Positions 32,150 to 45,089 are shown, numbered from the stretch's first letter. The stretch is 64,000 nucleotides of DNA from Cherax quadricarinatus (GCF_038502225.1 NC_091307.1:19971032-20035031); one strand, 5' to 3'. The notes: a model not told the origin generated them from the sequence alone. Numbers and translations: made by a program.

Positions 32150-33745
32150 CCTAAACGAATCTGAACCTTCATGTACTGGCATCTGCTCGTATTACCACTT
32201 CCTTCTATAGGAACTACATGGAGAGTGTTGAGTTAAGCAAAATAATTAACAATTGGGATCCTTCATAATTACTGTCACTGAATGTACCTGACACGCAAGT
32301 GATTTAAAAGTATGACCATTGGAGAAGCCAGGTGTAGCATGGATATTGAAAATCAAAGGAAAAGGAAATTTATAAAATTCTTATAGTCTCTTTTAATATA
32401 CCTTTAATGAGTTTTGAGAGTTTTTTCTACTCCCGGATCCTTGGGCTAGGCTCTCCTCATACAGTTATTCCTATATGATAAATTATCCATAAGGACAGTA
32501 CAGTATTCTGTGTAGTAGTCAGGCTTAGACTTTGTTACAAGTATATGTGGAAGATGACATATGAAGGCCATTGTGTATTCATATGCTGCCACCCTACCGT
32601 CAACAGTGTAGCTATGGGAAGCACGATAAACAAGCTGCTGTGGCAAAAATGTAAATTCTATTTCAAATTCTTGCCCCTCGAGTATTCTCCCCATATTTCA
32701 TACAGGCGTTGTCTTTCGTATTTTGCTTTATCTGTTCTTACCATTTAACCTCAGCCCTGTCTTGTTAGTCTTCTGCTTTAAGAGGCACCTAAGTTCCCCG
32801 TCTTCTAATAACATATTCATTTTTAGACTATAATCTACCTTTTCCATAATTACTATCGCATTTGCTTTGTCTGTTTTGTAAGGTGAAGTCCAGGATCTTT
32901 CCTTAATTCATGATATAACTTAACAGATCTTTGATTACAATTGTGTTGTAGATTGTAATGGAATAATGAACATGTTATTAGAAGACTGGGTATTTACGTG
33001 CCCCTTAAACGCCTTTTCAGTCATATTTTTCTGTATTTCTCTCATGTATAATTTCTGCTTTTTATTGTTGTTGCTATGATATCATTGTATCGTGAGTATT
33101 TCCAATCTTACTTCCTTGTCTCTTGAGTGACGTGTAGGTTTGTGTTGCCTGCGCCTGTCCCGTGTTATCACATTATCCCACCCGTCCCTTCAACGTGGCT
33201 GTTTTTGTTGTGCCATTGTTTGTTTATCTCTCACCCGCTGCCACTTAGTCTGTTTTTGCTAGCCCCCACATTCACGAGTTTATCTTAAGCTGTAACTCTT
33301 TTTTTTTTTCCCCTTCTCAAACTGCTTTTGTTTCTTTGTCTTTATTTCATGTTTCTGTTTTTTTTACGCTGGAGATATTTGCAAGATGTTGCCCATTCAT
33401 CATCTTTGTCTTTCTTGTTCAGTTTATTCATTGTTTCTGTTCATCCTCCTCTTTTCTCCTATGTTTCTTTCTTCTCCTCTGGTCCTCTCTTTCTGTGCAG
33501 CCTCACTTCCGCTCGTCCTCACCTTATTGCTCGTTCTCACCTTTCTGCTTCTCTTCACCCTTCATTTCCTCGTTTTGTGCCTCTTCCTTGCCTACTCTCC
33601 ACTTTACAAACCCAGAAAACAGGTGCGCGCACCTAGGGCAATTTATGTTATCCCTCTGTCATTGGTTACCTGCATACCCTCAAAATCCTTTAAATGAGTG
33701 ATATATGTCTCTCGGTGGAGTTCCGTGAGGACTCTTGCATCTATC
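32150..33745. other. Unique non-coding sequence
   Basis: No exon or repeat is recognised. Positions 33300-33600 are T/C-rich and low in complexity, which explains three overlapping plus-strand frames. Confidence 0.5.
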
Positions 33746-33746
33746 T

Positions 33747-33785
33747 AACAAGTACAGGATCAGTTACACTGATCCTGTACTTGTT
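33747..33785. other. Perfect 17-bp hairpin
   Basis: The arms AACAAGTACAGGATCAG (33747-33763) and CTGATCCTGTACTTGTT (33769-33785) enclose a five-base loop. It is followed almost at once by (ATT)n. Confidence 0.95.
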
Positions 33786-33791
33786 ATTGCG

Positions 33792-33792
<1 letters not shown>

Positions 33793-33857
<65 letters not shown>

Positions 33858-33869
33858 CATTATTATTAT
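33793..33869. repeat. (ATT)n microsatellite
   Basis: About 25 ATT triplets with one CAT interruption near the right end. Confidence 0.98.
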
Positions 33870-34645
33870 GTTGCAGTTGGTAAGTTTAAGTGGCCATTGT
33901 TGTAACTAACATTACTAACAAGAAACATACACAAGAACACAAAATAAAGGGTAAACTGTAGTAGGTGTACTGATCCAAACACCACCAGGCAGGAACAACT
34001 CGTCCAGCTATACCCACTATGAATATATCCATGCCAATGCAGTACTATTATTTACTGAAACAAGATTTTTACTTGAGGAAAACATAAGCAGTGGTTGGTT
34101 ATACGAGAGCCCGGCAAAGGTGTAACAGGTGAGGCGGAGGATGTCAAGGGCTGCTAGGGGAAAGGTTTTATTTTACAGAATCGACTACAACCGTTTTGTG
34201 GGGTTCCCGTATGCTGTATGAGTTTACATTGTGAGAACAAAAGTTAGCTTTATCCCTGTCATATTATTGGAGGGGAGGATGGTGTTATGAGGCTGTTGGA
34301 AAGGAATGGGGATGAAGCCAGAGTTAAACGTGGGGTGGGGGAAGGGGTGTATCTGCTACGTGTTTGAGTGCTTCAAGGCGGGCATTCTCTGAAGGGGATT
34401 ATGTAAACTGATGGTTCAAGGCCACGTGTGGCGTGGATGGAGATTGGGGGTAGAGACGGTGGGGGGAAGAGAGAGAGAGAGAGAGCTACAGAAAGGGAGG
34501 AGAGTGATTTCTGGTATAGCTAACATATATGTACTTATTACTGTGATTTGATCTTCTATTTAATGTTAATAACTCAGTTTACAATGACTTCAATGGAAAT
34601 AAATCACTTTGACTTTTTGGGATTAACCTAGGTAATATACAGAGA
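33870..34645. other. Unique non-coding sequence
   Basis: A short GA run lies at 34470-34486. Nothing else is recognised. Confidence 0.5.
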
Positions 34646-34649
34646 TATT

Positions 34650-36236
34650 GAAATCCCAATGCAACTCTGTGTTTAGCGAGCTACTAATCAGTCTAAAGAT
34701 CGACAATCCAAATTATTTTTTCATGAATGAGCCTCAAAGTGTATGCCAGATTTCCTACAATACCGTAACTCCGATAGACTATGAGAAAGCCATTGACAGC
34801 ATGTCCATGCACTCAGCCCCGGGCCCAGACTTGTGGAACTGTGTGTTCATTAAGAACTGCAAATATACTGTGGAGAAGGAGCTTAGACATGGGTGAAATT
34901 CCAGTCACTAAAAACAACGAATATAGCCCCACTCCATAAAGATGACAGCAAAGCATTAGCTAAGAACTGTAAACCAATAGCTCTAACGTCCCACATCATA
35001 AAAATCGTTGAAATAGTGATAAACACGATTGCAGAAGCCTTTGACAAGTGCGATCATGGCGTAATAACGCACAAAATACGTGCCAAAGGAATAAATGGCA
35101 AAGTGGGGAGATGGATCTTCAACTTCCTAACCAATTGAACACAAGGAGTAGTGGTCAAGAGAGTTAAATCGGAAGCTGCCATAGTGAAGAGCTCTGTTCC
35201 ACAAGCCACAGTAGTCGCCCCATCCTGTTCCTCATCTTCATATCAGACATAGACATAGACAGAGATGTAGTCCACAGCACCGTGTCATCCTTTGCAGACG
35301 ATAGAAGGATCTGCATGAGACCCCTCTATCGAGGACAGGGTTAACCTCCAAGAAGATATAAACCAAGTTTTCCAGTGGGCAGTGAAAACAATATGATGTT
35401 CAATGAAGACAAATTCCAACTACTCCGTTATGGAAAACTGGAGGAGATAATAACTAGAATTGAGTATACCACAAACTCTGATCGTACAGTACAGCGGAAA
35501 AATAATGTGAGGGACCTGGGAGTGGTAATGTCTGAGGATCTCACTTTCAAGGATCATAACAGTGCCACGATCACAATGATAATGAGAACGTTCAAAACAA
35601 AGAGATGCCAAGCCAGTGATGATCCTTTTCAAATCACTTGTTTTCTTGGGGCTGGAATACTGCTGTACATTAACATCTCCGTTCAAAGGAGGTGAAATCG
35701 CAGATCTAGAGAGTGTACAGAGAACCTATACTGCACATATAAGTTCTACCGAACACCTCAACTACTGGGAACGCTTGGAAGCACTTGACTTGTACTCACT
35801 GGAATGCAGGCGAGAGAGATATAACATAATCTACACTTGGAAAATCCTAGAAGGAATGGTCCCGAATCTGCAAACAGAAATCAGCCCTTACGAAAGTAAA
35901 AGACTGGGCAGGCGGTTCAGAATAATCCCAGTGAAAAGTAGGGGCGCCATTGGTACACTAAGAGAAAACACCATGCGCGTCCAGGGTCCAAGACTGTTCA
36001 ACAGCCTCCCACCAAGCATAATGGGAATTACCAATAGGCCCCTGACTGCTTTCACGAGGGAGCTGGACAGATACTTAGTCGGTGCTGGATCAGCCGGGCT
36101 GTGGTTCATACGTTGGACTACGTGCGGCCAGCAGTAACAGCCTGGTTGATCAGGCCCTGATCCACCGGAAGGCCTGGTCGTGGACCAGGCCGCGAGGGCG
36201 TTGATCCCCAGAATACCCTCCAGGTAGACACATACG
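34650..36236 (+). mobile_element. LINE-B pseudogene, longest copy
   Basis: This plus-strand copy reaches further 5' than any other. It starts before the RT fingers (SAPGPDLW near 34815), has TNIAPLHKDDSKALAKNCKP and AFDKCDHGVITHKI, then a damaged VPQ region at about 35190. The catalytic box SFADDRRICM is near 35290. It then follows the 31090-32135 copy to the tail at 36160-36236. A large deletion joins VEIVI directly to the AFDKCDHG segment, removing about 60-70 residues. Several frameshifts split the ORF at about 34895, 35137, 35330 and 35690. The endonuclease is missing. It cannot be active. Confidence 0.9.
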
Positions 36237-36239
36237 CCG

Positions 36240-36505
36240 CTATGTTTGATCATTTATGTAACTGTATTTATGTGTATCTGTACCTTAATGAACTTATTCA
36301 CTAGAGAGAGCAAAAGGTTGAAAACTGTGAATCAGTAAATGTTGGGGGATAATGAGAAGGATTATGAAAGGAGGGGTCTAGAGTGAGGGTATTCTGAATG
36401 TGCTTCTGGCTAGGCTATGTTAGAGCTGGAAGAGCTCAAAAACGATCGAATGACTCGGTGTAAAGGATACGGCGCCTCGGTGCTACAAGAATGTTGTGGC
36501 TAGTC
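36240..36505. other. Unique non-coding sequence
   Basis: No feature is recognised between the LINE-B tail and the 42-bp array. Confidence 0.5.
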
Positions 36506-36509
36506 CTAC

Positions 36510-36676
36510 CCTAGTGGTGCTGTGCCGCCTCCTTTGAGGGCTATACTCTACCGTAGTGGTGCTGTGCCTCCTCCTGTGAGGACCATATACTACCCAAGTG
36601 GTGCTGCGCCTCTTCCTGTTAGGACCATACACTCCCATAGTGGTGCTGCACCTCCTCCTGTGAGAACCACGTACTC
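36510..36676. repeat. 42-bp minisatellite
   Basis: Four units begin GTGGTGCTGTGCCTCCTCCT and recur every 42 bp. The unit length is a multiple of three, so a 14-residue repeat is open on both strands. I do not regard it as coding. Confidence 0.92.
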
Positions 36677-36782
36677 CTTCACACACGCTCTCAAGGGAAG
36701 TCATTCTTCCACCGTAGCACAACCTCCTCCAGATGTTTCGCAAACAATCTTTATTTGGGAGAAGGAGTTTGAACATTATCAA

Positions 36783-36975
36783 GTCGTATGGTGCAATGGT
36801 GAGAGCACTGGCTTGCTAGTTTTAGGACTAGCTCGCCATGGGTTCGACTCCTATTACGTTGGTTGTTTACAGTCATGTTATCCCGAATTCGTGAGTCAAG
36901 TCACAAGTGTGACATGATAATAGTCCAGGACGGGTCGAAACGTCGTCCACGTTTCCTTTGCAAAATGCAGGTGTC
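36783..36975 (+). mobile_element. tRNA-derived SINE, third family
   Basis: A plus-strand tRNA-like head has a perfect A-box TGGTGCAATGG (36789-36799) and B-box GGTTCGACTCC (36841-36851). A body with TCACAAGTGTGACATGATAA and the CGAAACGTCGTCCACGTTTCC core follows. The acceptor ends do not pair well and the sequence continues into the SINE body, so it is not a working tRNA gene. Body-only relatives are at 52010-52175 and 62225-62335. Confidence 0.82.
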
Positions 36976-36979
36976 TGTG

Positions 36980-38270
36980 AATTGTCCTTTGCACGGTATT
37001 GTGTCTTTCATTCTCTGCTGCAGTTTCATGTAAGGTGAGATCATCGCCTAAAAATACCGACGCCGTCTAACGCAGTTTTAGCGGCGTCCATGATGCACAA
37101 GGTGAGCAGCGGGAAGCTCCGGGCGAAATCCATCTCATCCTTGATAAAATAAATGGATCCTATAGAGGTGTTGAGGTAGAGGTGATTATGGTCCACTCTA
37201 CCGGCGGAGGGTTACGTCTTCCCGGCGGATCGTGGGCGCGCGGGATTGGTTACAGGTATCGGGTGATAGGTTTCTTAACAGACATTTTTTTTTTTTCAAA
37301 TTCTTTGTTGGAAATATTAATTGAAAACGAGTGTTGGGAAGTTTCCCCACTTATGGGAACACATTGGTCGTGGGAAATTTCTCACCTGTAATAGGCAGAT
37401 GTTGTAGTTTTGGCTAGGAGGAAAGGGGATCGCGTCTCGCTTATTTTGTATTCAACTGCTAGTGGTTACAGAAGTAAAGTTTCTGGTCCTGGCTCTGCTT
37501 TTTAAACTGGCCATTCCTAGATTCACACTCTTATAGCTTCGTGGAGCTGCGTTAATGGCCTTGTCTACCTCAGGCTTACCAATCGTGTGTTCACGGGGTT
37601 GTCTTTACCCCTGACTCACCAGCCTTATATTCCCAGAATTGTGTTTACACCTGACTCAACGATATTAATTTTGTGTGTCAAGTTTTACTTCACATTGCGT
37701 GTTTCCATAGTGTCAGTCGTATTGATGAACTACCCTGCACAGGCTGCATTTGCTGTTGAGTACTACCTACTTGCCGTGTGGTGATGGCTTTTTGTCGATG
37801 GCTTCCTCCTCCCCTTCCCTCGTCTCTGTAGTCGACAGGTGGAGGGCCTTTGGAGTCTAGCATATCGGGGAGGGTACCTGGGGGCTCTTTGGACGGGTGG
37901 CTGAGGGGTATGTAAGGTGGGGGTGGGTGGGAGAGTGTGGGGGCTGGTGGTACAGCAGGTATCTACTGCTACTACCACAATGGGATAATGTACTGTGGTT
38001 GAATCGCTCTAGCATTGAACACGGGGGACCACTTCAGAATTTGTGACGCCTCCGCCATGTGTGTGGGAAAGGAGGGAGGGTTATGGTCAGTACAAACGGC
38101 ACAACCCCTTGTTCTCTCTCAGGAGTCCTGTTGTTCTCGCTAAGCAGCACAGTTGTTCTTCTTTAGGAACACCGTTGTTCTCCCTTAGGAATGCAGTTTT
38201 TCTTCCTCAGGAACCCCATTATTTTTCCCTCAGGGCCCCGTTTTTCATCCTCAGTAGCATCGTTCTTCTC
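36980..38270. other. Unique non-coding sequence
   Basis: No exon is recognised. At 38100-38275 a degenerate run of TTGTTCTCCCTTAGGAA-like units recurs about every 29-30 bp. Confidence 0.5.
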
Positions 38271-38274
38271 TGTG

Positions 38275-38345
38275 GCCAGCCAAGCTGTGGTTCGCATGTT
38301 GGACTGCGTGCAGCCAGCAGTAACAGCCTGATCGATCAGGCTCAG
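38275..38345 (+). mobile_element. LINE-B tail scrap
   Basis: CCAAGCTGTGGTTCGCATGT, TGGACTGCGTGCAGCCAGCA and GTAACAGCCTGATCGATCAG match the segment before the LINE-B GC-rich tail. Confidence 0.8.
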
Positions 38346-38439
38346 TTGTTTTTCGCAATACCATTCTTCTGCCTTAGGAGAGTATGTAAATTTTATAACA
38401 TCAAAATTATGGCAGTTTTCCAATGAAAGACTAGAAAAT

Positions 38440-38925
38440 AGCAAGGTGGATAATGAGAACTTTCAAAACAAGAGAACTAATGCCAATGACAGCACTTTTC
38501 ACATCACTTGTGCTCTCTTGCTTCCAGTACTGCTCAGTCTTGACAGCTCCGTTCAAAACAGGTGAGACAGCAGAACTTGAAAACAGTGTTCACTAACTGC
38601 ATAGAACCATTAAAACTTTTAAACTACGTGGAACATTTCAGTAAACTGGATATGAACCTTCTAGAGAGAAAAGAAGAGATGTACGATAATATACAAATGG
38701 AAAATGCTGGAGGGCCTAGTCGCAAATTTCCTGCATAGCCTGGGGTGAGAGAAATTGGAGGAAGTGTAAAATAGACCAGGCTTTAAGATGTGGCCCGGAG
38801 GGCCACCATCATCAAAAGCCCGGTCGACCAAGCTATCAGCAGGGAGGCCTGGCCCTGAGCCGGGTTGCAGGAGTAGGGAAACACTGAAAACAGGTCGTAG
38901 GTAAATTCCAGGTATATGATACGGA
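38440..38925 (+). mobile_element. LINE-C 3' fragment
   Basis: The thumb and C-terminal RT region with many frameshifts (GAGAACTTTCAAAACAAGAG, CAGTACTGCTCAGTCTTGAC, CTTCTAGAGAGAAAAGAAGA) is followed by a shortened LINE-C tail (CTGGCCCTGAGCCGGGTTGC). Confidence 0.8.
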
Positions 38926-38929
38926 CTAG

Positions 38930-40435
<1,506 letters not shown>

Positions 40436-40439
40436 CGGT

Positions 40440-40473
40440 CACAATAACGTGTGATTTCTCACACGTTATTGTG
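40440..40473. other. 15-bp hairpin
   Basis: CACAATAACGTGTGA and TCACACGTTATTGTG pair perfectly around TTTC. Confidence 0.93.
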
Positions 40474-40984
40474 TTGCATTGACGATATGATGAATTTTAA
40501 GGTTGTGTGGTGAGGGATGTGTCACTAGGTAGCGAGGTGTCTCGTTCAGCGAGTACAGCGACATAAGGTGGTTTCTGGAATCCAGGGAGTAACAGTATCT
40601 CTAGCGAGTACAACTTAGTAAAATGGTGTTTCGTAGCTAGCGGGTACAACAAATTGCCTCTCATTCTCCAGGCGCTGTGTGACCCCTAAGGGTTTATCAT
40701 TTCTTCATGATTTTTTTTTGTAATTATGGGATAATACGTTCAGATTTTGCCAAACTGTGGTAGTGTAATTTTCTTTCTCTTTCTCTCTCGCTCTATCTAT
40801 CTGTCTATCTCTCTCTAATGCATTCACGAGTACTGTCATGCAATATTTCAAGGGTGTGAGGACTGTCGCGAGATGGTTATTGGCAGAAGTGATGAGTGGT
40901 GGCAAGCTTGTGGTGTGTGTGTGCTTTAGTGCTTGCTGCTGTGTAGCGCTGCTGGGTGTTTCCAGGGATGGAGAGGTGTAGAGG

Positions 40985-41345
40985 CGACGGTGTTTCACTG
41001 TGTCGGGATTGAGGAGAAGTGGGCGTGGGTGGCAGCAGAAGCAGTCGCGGGCGGCGGCGGCAGAGGTGGTCGCGGGCGGCACAAGACGCGGGAGGGCTCG
41101 TCAGGTGGTTGAGGTCCGTCACGAAAAGGGCGGGTCGGTCGGGCGGCTCCGCGGGGAGGAGGCAACCCCCCTAAAAAAATCAATTTAATCAAAATTAATG
41201 AGGGCCGAAGAGGCAGCCTGTCCGTCAAACTTGGACGGACAAGACTTAAAAGTTTTATAACTGAAATTTATGGCGCTAATCACGGCAGGATTTATTGAAA
41301 AAGGCGGCTTTCTTTATCTTTGTGCGGCGGAGGTGAGTGCGCGTG
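40985..41345. other. GC-rich block and flanking conserved-looking DNA
   Basis: The segment 41020-41165 is strikingly CpG- and GGC-rich for this window (GGGCGGCGGCGGCAGAGGTG). It is followed by compact AT-rich sequence with AAATTTATGGCGCTAATCAC. No open frame with recognisable content spans it. It could be a promoter, a 5' exon or a regulatory element, none of which can be shown from sequence alone. Confidence 0.4.
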
Positions 41346-41479
41346 TGCTGGGGTCGTGAACCCTGACCTTATAGTGTGCATAATCTGTGACCTGATGATG
41401 ACCAGGTGTCATGATGTGGGCACGATACAGCATAACGACGTGGTGGGTACTGCAACATGGCACCTGGGCAAGATGGCGG

Positions 41480-41560
41480 CGTCGGCGTGGCATGGCGTGG
41501 TGTTGTACACTGTGGCGTGGTGTACAGCGTGGCGTGGCGTGGCGTGGAGGCGCCGCCAGC
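41480..41560. repeat. GGCGTGGCGTG short tandem
   Basis: Irregular repeats of GCGTGGCATGGCGTGG occur at 41486-41550. Confidence 0.8.
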
Positions 41561-41954
41561 CAGCCTCCCGTCTTGAGCTAGAGACAAATTGCAAGTTATT
41601 GCCGTCTTTCTTTGTTGACGCTGGCGTTGTTTTGCTATGTGTTGGAAACAGGATAGAAATTTTGCCATTTGATGTCTTTCGTCTTTAAATTCACCATGTC
41701 GTTCACTAACGTTACACCATCGTCAGAACTATGGTATTTATAAATATTAAATTAATTTTTTAGTGGTTTAATCAAATTGTCCCAACACTTGGAGCCGAGA
41801 GTCACCTTCCACGGCTCCAAATACGTGGGAAGAGAGAGAGAGCCTTTGCCACCTCAACAAGTGACCATTTTGGTCAGTGGCTCCGTATTGCGGAAAAATC
41901 GAACATTTAATATCCTACAATGTGATACCTGAAGGATACATGAAGGACTTCTCC

Positions 41955-42030
41955 GGTCCCGGACCAGGCCCTGGAGGATCAAGGCCCAATCAACCAGGCT
42001 GTTACTGCTGGCTGCACGCAGTCCAGCGTA
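41955..42030 (-). mobile_element. LINE-B tail scrap
   Basis: The order GGTCCCGGACCAGGCCCTGG, AATCAACCAGGCTGTTACTG, CTGGCTGCACGCAGTCCAGC matches the LINE-B 3' region on the minus strand. Confidence 0.8.
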
Positions 42031-42034
42031 CATG

Positions 42035-42400
42035 TAAAAATGTTAATACTTGACAATACATATACTTAGAACAAAATAATGTAATATAAAACGCACTAGA
42101 TATAAAATAATGTCATTGGAATTTAATTTCGGTCCGTTCAGTCTTTTACTTAAAGTTTTGAAAAATATTCAGTCTAACTTACCAAAATCCTTCGATAATA
42201 TTCTCAGGCTGTAATTTATGCTCTTTCAGTACATGTTTCCCGAACCTAGAAAAAAGATCACGGTAAAGGATTGGTGCTCATATACTCCAATTGATTCTCT
42301 CATAACTAACACGACACTGGACAAGTGATTTGGTAAACAGTTATGAAACACAAGCATGTTGGAATTTGGCCTTTATTGGGTTGATAATCGTACACACTAG
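42035..42400. other. Unique AT-rich sequence
   Basis: No feature is recognised. Confidence 0.5.
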
Positions 42401-42405
42401 CTAAT

Positions 42406-42606
42406 ATCAGCGGTGACACCCTTCACACTTGTCAACGTTTACGACAACACCCTTCACACTTGACAACTTTACGACAACACCCTTCACACTTGACATTGCT
42501 TACGATAAAACCCTTCACACTTGACAACGTTTACAATAACACCCTTCGCACTTGACAACGTTTACAATAACACCCTTCGCACTTGACAACGTTTACCGTA
42601 GCGCCC
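42406..42606. repeat. About 33-bp minisatellite
   Basis: ACAACACCCTTCACACTTGA plus CAACGTTTACG recurs about six times with single-base differences. Confidence 0.93.
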
Positions 42607-43074
42607 TCAAACTGGCCGGTGTTTGCTATAACTATGAAGTTATCCTGTTCTTCCAACAGGCTGTCGCCCCATCTAATTTAATCACGACTAGACCTAATTC
42701 TTTCATGTCATGCCCAGCCTACTCGCTGACCAGATTGAGCACGTCATCCTCCCAGAACTTTTGTGATTCATCAAAACTACAGTGAATAGTTTGAAACAGT
42801 TTGAGCTGCGGGGGAATATTTCCCAGTGGCGACGAGGTGCACATTTGCCTATTCCTATTATGGGGAGTCACCTTTTCCGCCCCTTCCCCGCCCCCATTGC
42901 TCTCTGTTCCTTTACGCTTCTCATCCTCTTTCATTCAACCTTTTCCATTCACTTCCTTACTCATTTCTGAGCTGTCTGCATCGACACCTCGAACCCCTTC
43001 CTATCACAGTCTTTCCTACCTTCCCCTTTCGCTCCTTAACAGAGTACCCTTCTCCTTTCTTAACATTCTTCCCG

Positions 43075-43215
43075 GGTCAACTAGGCTGTGATGGATATGT
43101 GGGGCTGCGAGCCACCAGCAGCAACAGCCTGGTTGACCAGGCTAGCACCAGACGAGCCTGGCCCAGGGCCGGGCTCTGGGAGTAAAAAGACTCTCGAAAC
43201 TCATCAAGGGTATAT
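43075..43215 (+). mobile_element. LINE-C solo tail
   Basis: This is a complete-looking LINE-C tail: CTAGGCTGTGATGGATATGT, AACAGCCTGGTTGACCAGGC, GAGCCTGGCCCAGGGCCGGG, GACTCTCGAAACTCATCAAG. No coding sequence lies upstream, so it is a very short insertion. Confidence 0.88.
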
Positions 43216-43404
43216 CCCTCTCGTCTTACCAGTCTCTCCCCTCCTAGTTCTCACCCGCCCCCCCCCCCCCGCCTTCCACACAGTCAGCAGAGCGCTGCTA
43301 CTGTTGACAGCTATAAAGTAACTCATTATCTCACCATGAGTGATAATTATATTGATTTGAACTTTTCCTTCGGTCATCTCGTTGCCAAATGTAATTCCTG
43401 TGTG

Positions 43405-43657
43405 ATTACCTTGTTAGAACATAGCGACGCTAGGTACCTTGTAAGAATATTATGTACCTTGTAAGTACATTATGTACCTTGTAAGAGCATTATGTACCTT
43501 GTAAGAACATTATGTACCTTGTAAGAACATTATGTACCTTGTAAGAACATTATGTACCTTGTAAGAACAGTATGTACCTTGTAAGAACATTTTGTACCTT
43601 GTAAGAACATTAGGTACCTTGTTAGAACATTAACGTTGGGTACCTCGTAAGAATATT
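43405..43657. repeat. 20-bp minisatellite
   Basis: The unit TACCTTGTAAGAACATTATG repeats about 12 times, almost perfect in the centre and diverging at both ends. Confidence 0.98.
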
Positions 43658-43789
43658 AACTGTAAAATGAGGGTAGGTTGCATCGCGTCCTCGTTCGTGG
43701 GGTTGGGTAGTGCACTAACCTCACCCACATTAACCTGTTTATAACATAAAAGTTCATTGTGACCCGAAAAAATATACAATTGCGACTAC

Positions 43790-44660
43790 CCCACTCACTC
43801 CCACTTCACTTCCACAATCAACATCCCCACTCACTCCCACTTCACTTCCACAATCAACATCCCCACTCACTCCCACTTCACTTCCACAATCAACATCCCC
43901 ACTCACTCCCACTTCACTTCTATCATCAACATCCCCACTCACTCCCACTTCACTATCATCAACATCCCCACTCACTCCCACTTCACTTAAACAATCAACA
44001 TCCCCACTCGCTCCCACTTCACTTCTATCATCAACATCCCCACTCACTCCCACTTCACTTCCACCATCAACATCCCCACTCACTCCCACTTCACTTCCAC
44101 CATCAACATCCCCACTCACTACCACTTCACTTCTATCATCGACATCCCTACTCACTCCCACTTCACTTCCAACAACATCCCCACTCACTACCACTTCACT
44201 TCTATCATCGACATCCCTACTCACTCCCACTTCACTTCCAACAACATCCCCACTCACTCCCACTTCACTTCTATCATCAACATACCCACTCCTACTTCAC
44301 TTTCACCATCAACATCCCCACTCACTCCCATTTCACTTTCACCATCAACATCCCCACTCACTCCCACTTCCACCATCAGCATCCCACTCGCTCTCACTTC
44401 ACTTCTATCATCAACATACCCACTCCTACTTCACTTTCACCATCAACATCCCCACTCACTCCCATTTCACTTTCACCATCAACATCCCCACTCACTCCCA
44501 CTTCCACCATCAGCATCCCACTCGCTCTCACTTCACTTCTATCATCAACATCCCCACTCACTACCACTTCACTTCTATCATCGACATCCCTACTCCCACT
44601 TCACTTCCAACAACATCCCCACTCACTCCCACTTCACTTCCACCATCAACATCCCCACTC
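43790..44660. repeat. 36-bp minisatellite (large array)
   Basis: Units of about 36 bp combine CATCCCCACTCACTCCCACT and TCACTTCCACCATCAA, with deletions giving 30- and 33-bp variants. A higher-order block of about 130 bp is duplicated (44275-44390 against 44405-44530). The frame HSLPLHFHNQHP is open because the unit is a multiple of three. The 442-codon frame here and its antisense partner are not considered genes. Confidence 0.97.
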
Positions 44661-45080
44661 ACTCCCCCATCCTCCCTCACTCCCCCATCCTCCCTCACTC
44701 CCCCATCCTCCCTCACTCTCCCATCCTCCCTCACTCCCCCATCCTCCCTCACTCCCCCATCCTCCCTCACTCCCCCATCCTCCCTCACTCCCCCATCCTC
44801 CCTCACTCCCCCATCCTCCCTCACTCCCTCCCTCACTCCCCCATCCTCCCTCACTCCCCCATCCTCCCTCACTCTCCCATCCTCCCTCACTCTCCCATCC
44901 TCCCTCACTCTCCCATCCTCCCTCGACAGCTACCACTCCCCCATCCTCCCTCGACAGCTACCACTCCCCCATCCTCCCTCGACAGCTACCACTCCCCCAT
45001 CCTCCCTCGACAGCTACCACTCCCCCATCCTCCCTCACTCCCCCATCCTCACTCCCCCATCCTCCCTCACTCTCCTCGCT
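44661..45080. repeat. 18-bp minisatellite
   Basis: The unit CACTCCCCCATCCTCCCT repeats more than 15 times. The last third carries an insert of CGACAGCTAC giving a longer unit near 44925-45020. It joins the 36-bp array directly, and the shared CCCACTCACTCCC suggests the second array grew from the first. Confidence 0.97.
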
Positions 45081-45089
45081 TCCCTGACC

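Noticed and set aside
36789..36851. tRNA gene on the plus strand
   Set aside because: Promoter boxes are perfect but acceptor arms do not pair, and a body shared with other dispersed repeats follows.
43405..43657. CRISPR-like array of 20-bp repeats
   Set aside because: There are no spacers. Units are contiguous and this is eukaryotic DNA, so it is a minisatellite.
43759..45087. 442-codon open frame rich in His, Pro, Ser and Leu
   Set aside because: It coincides base for base with the 36-bp and 18-bp minisatellites. Unit lengths are multiples of three, and the opposite strand is open as well.
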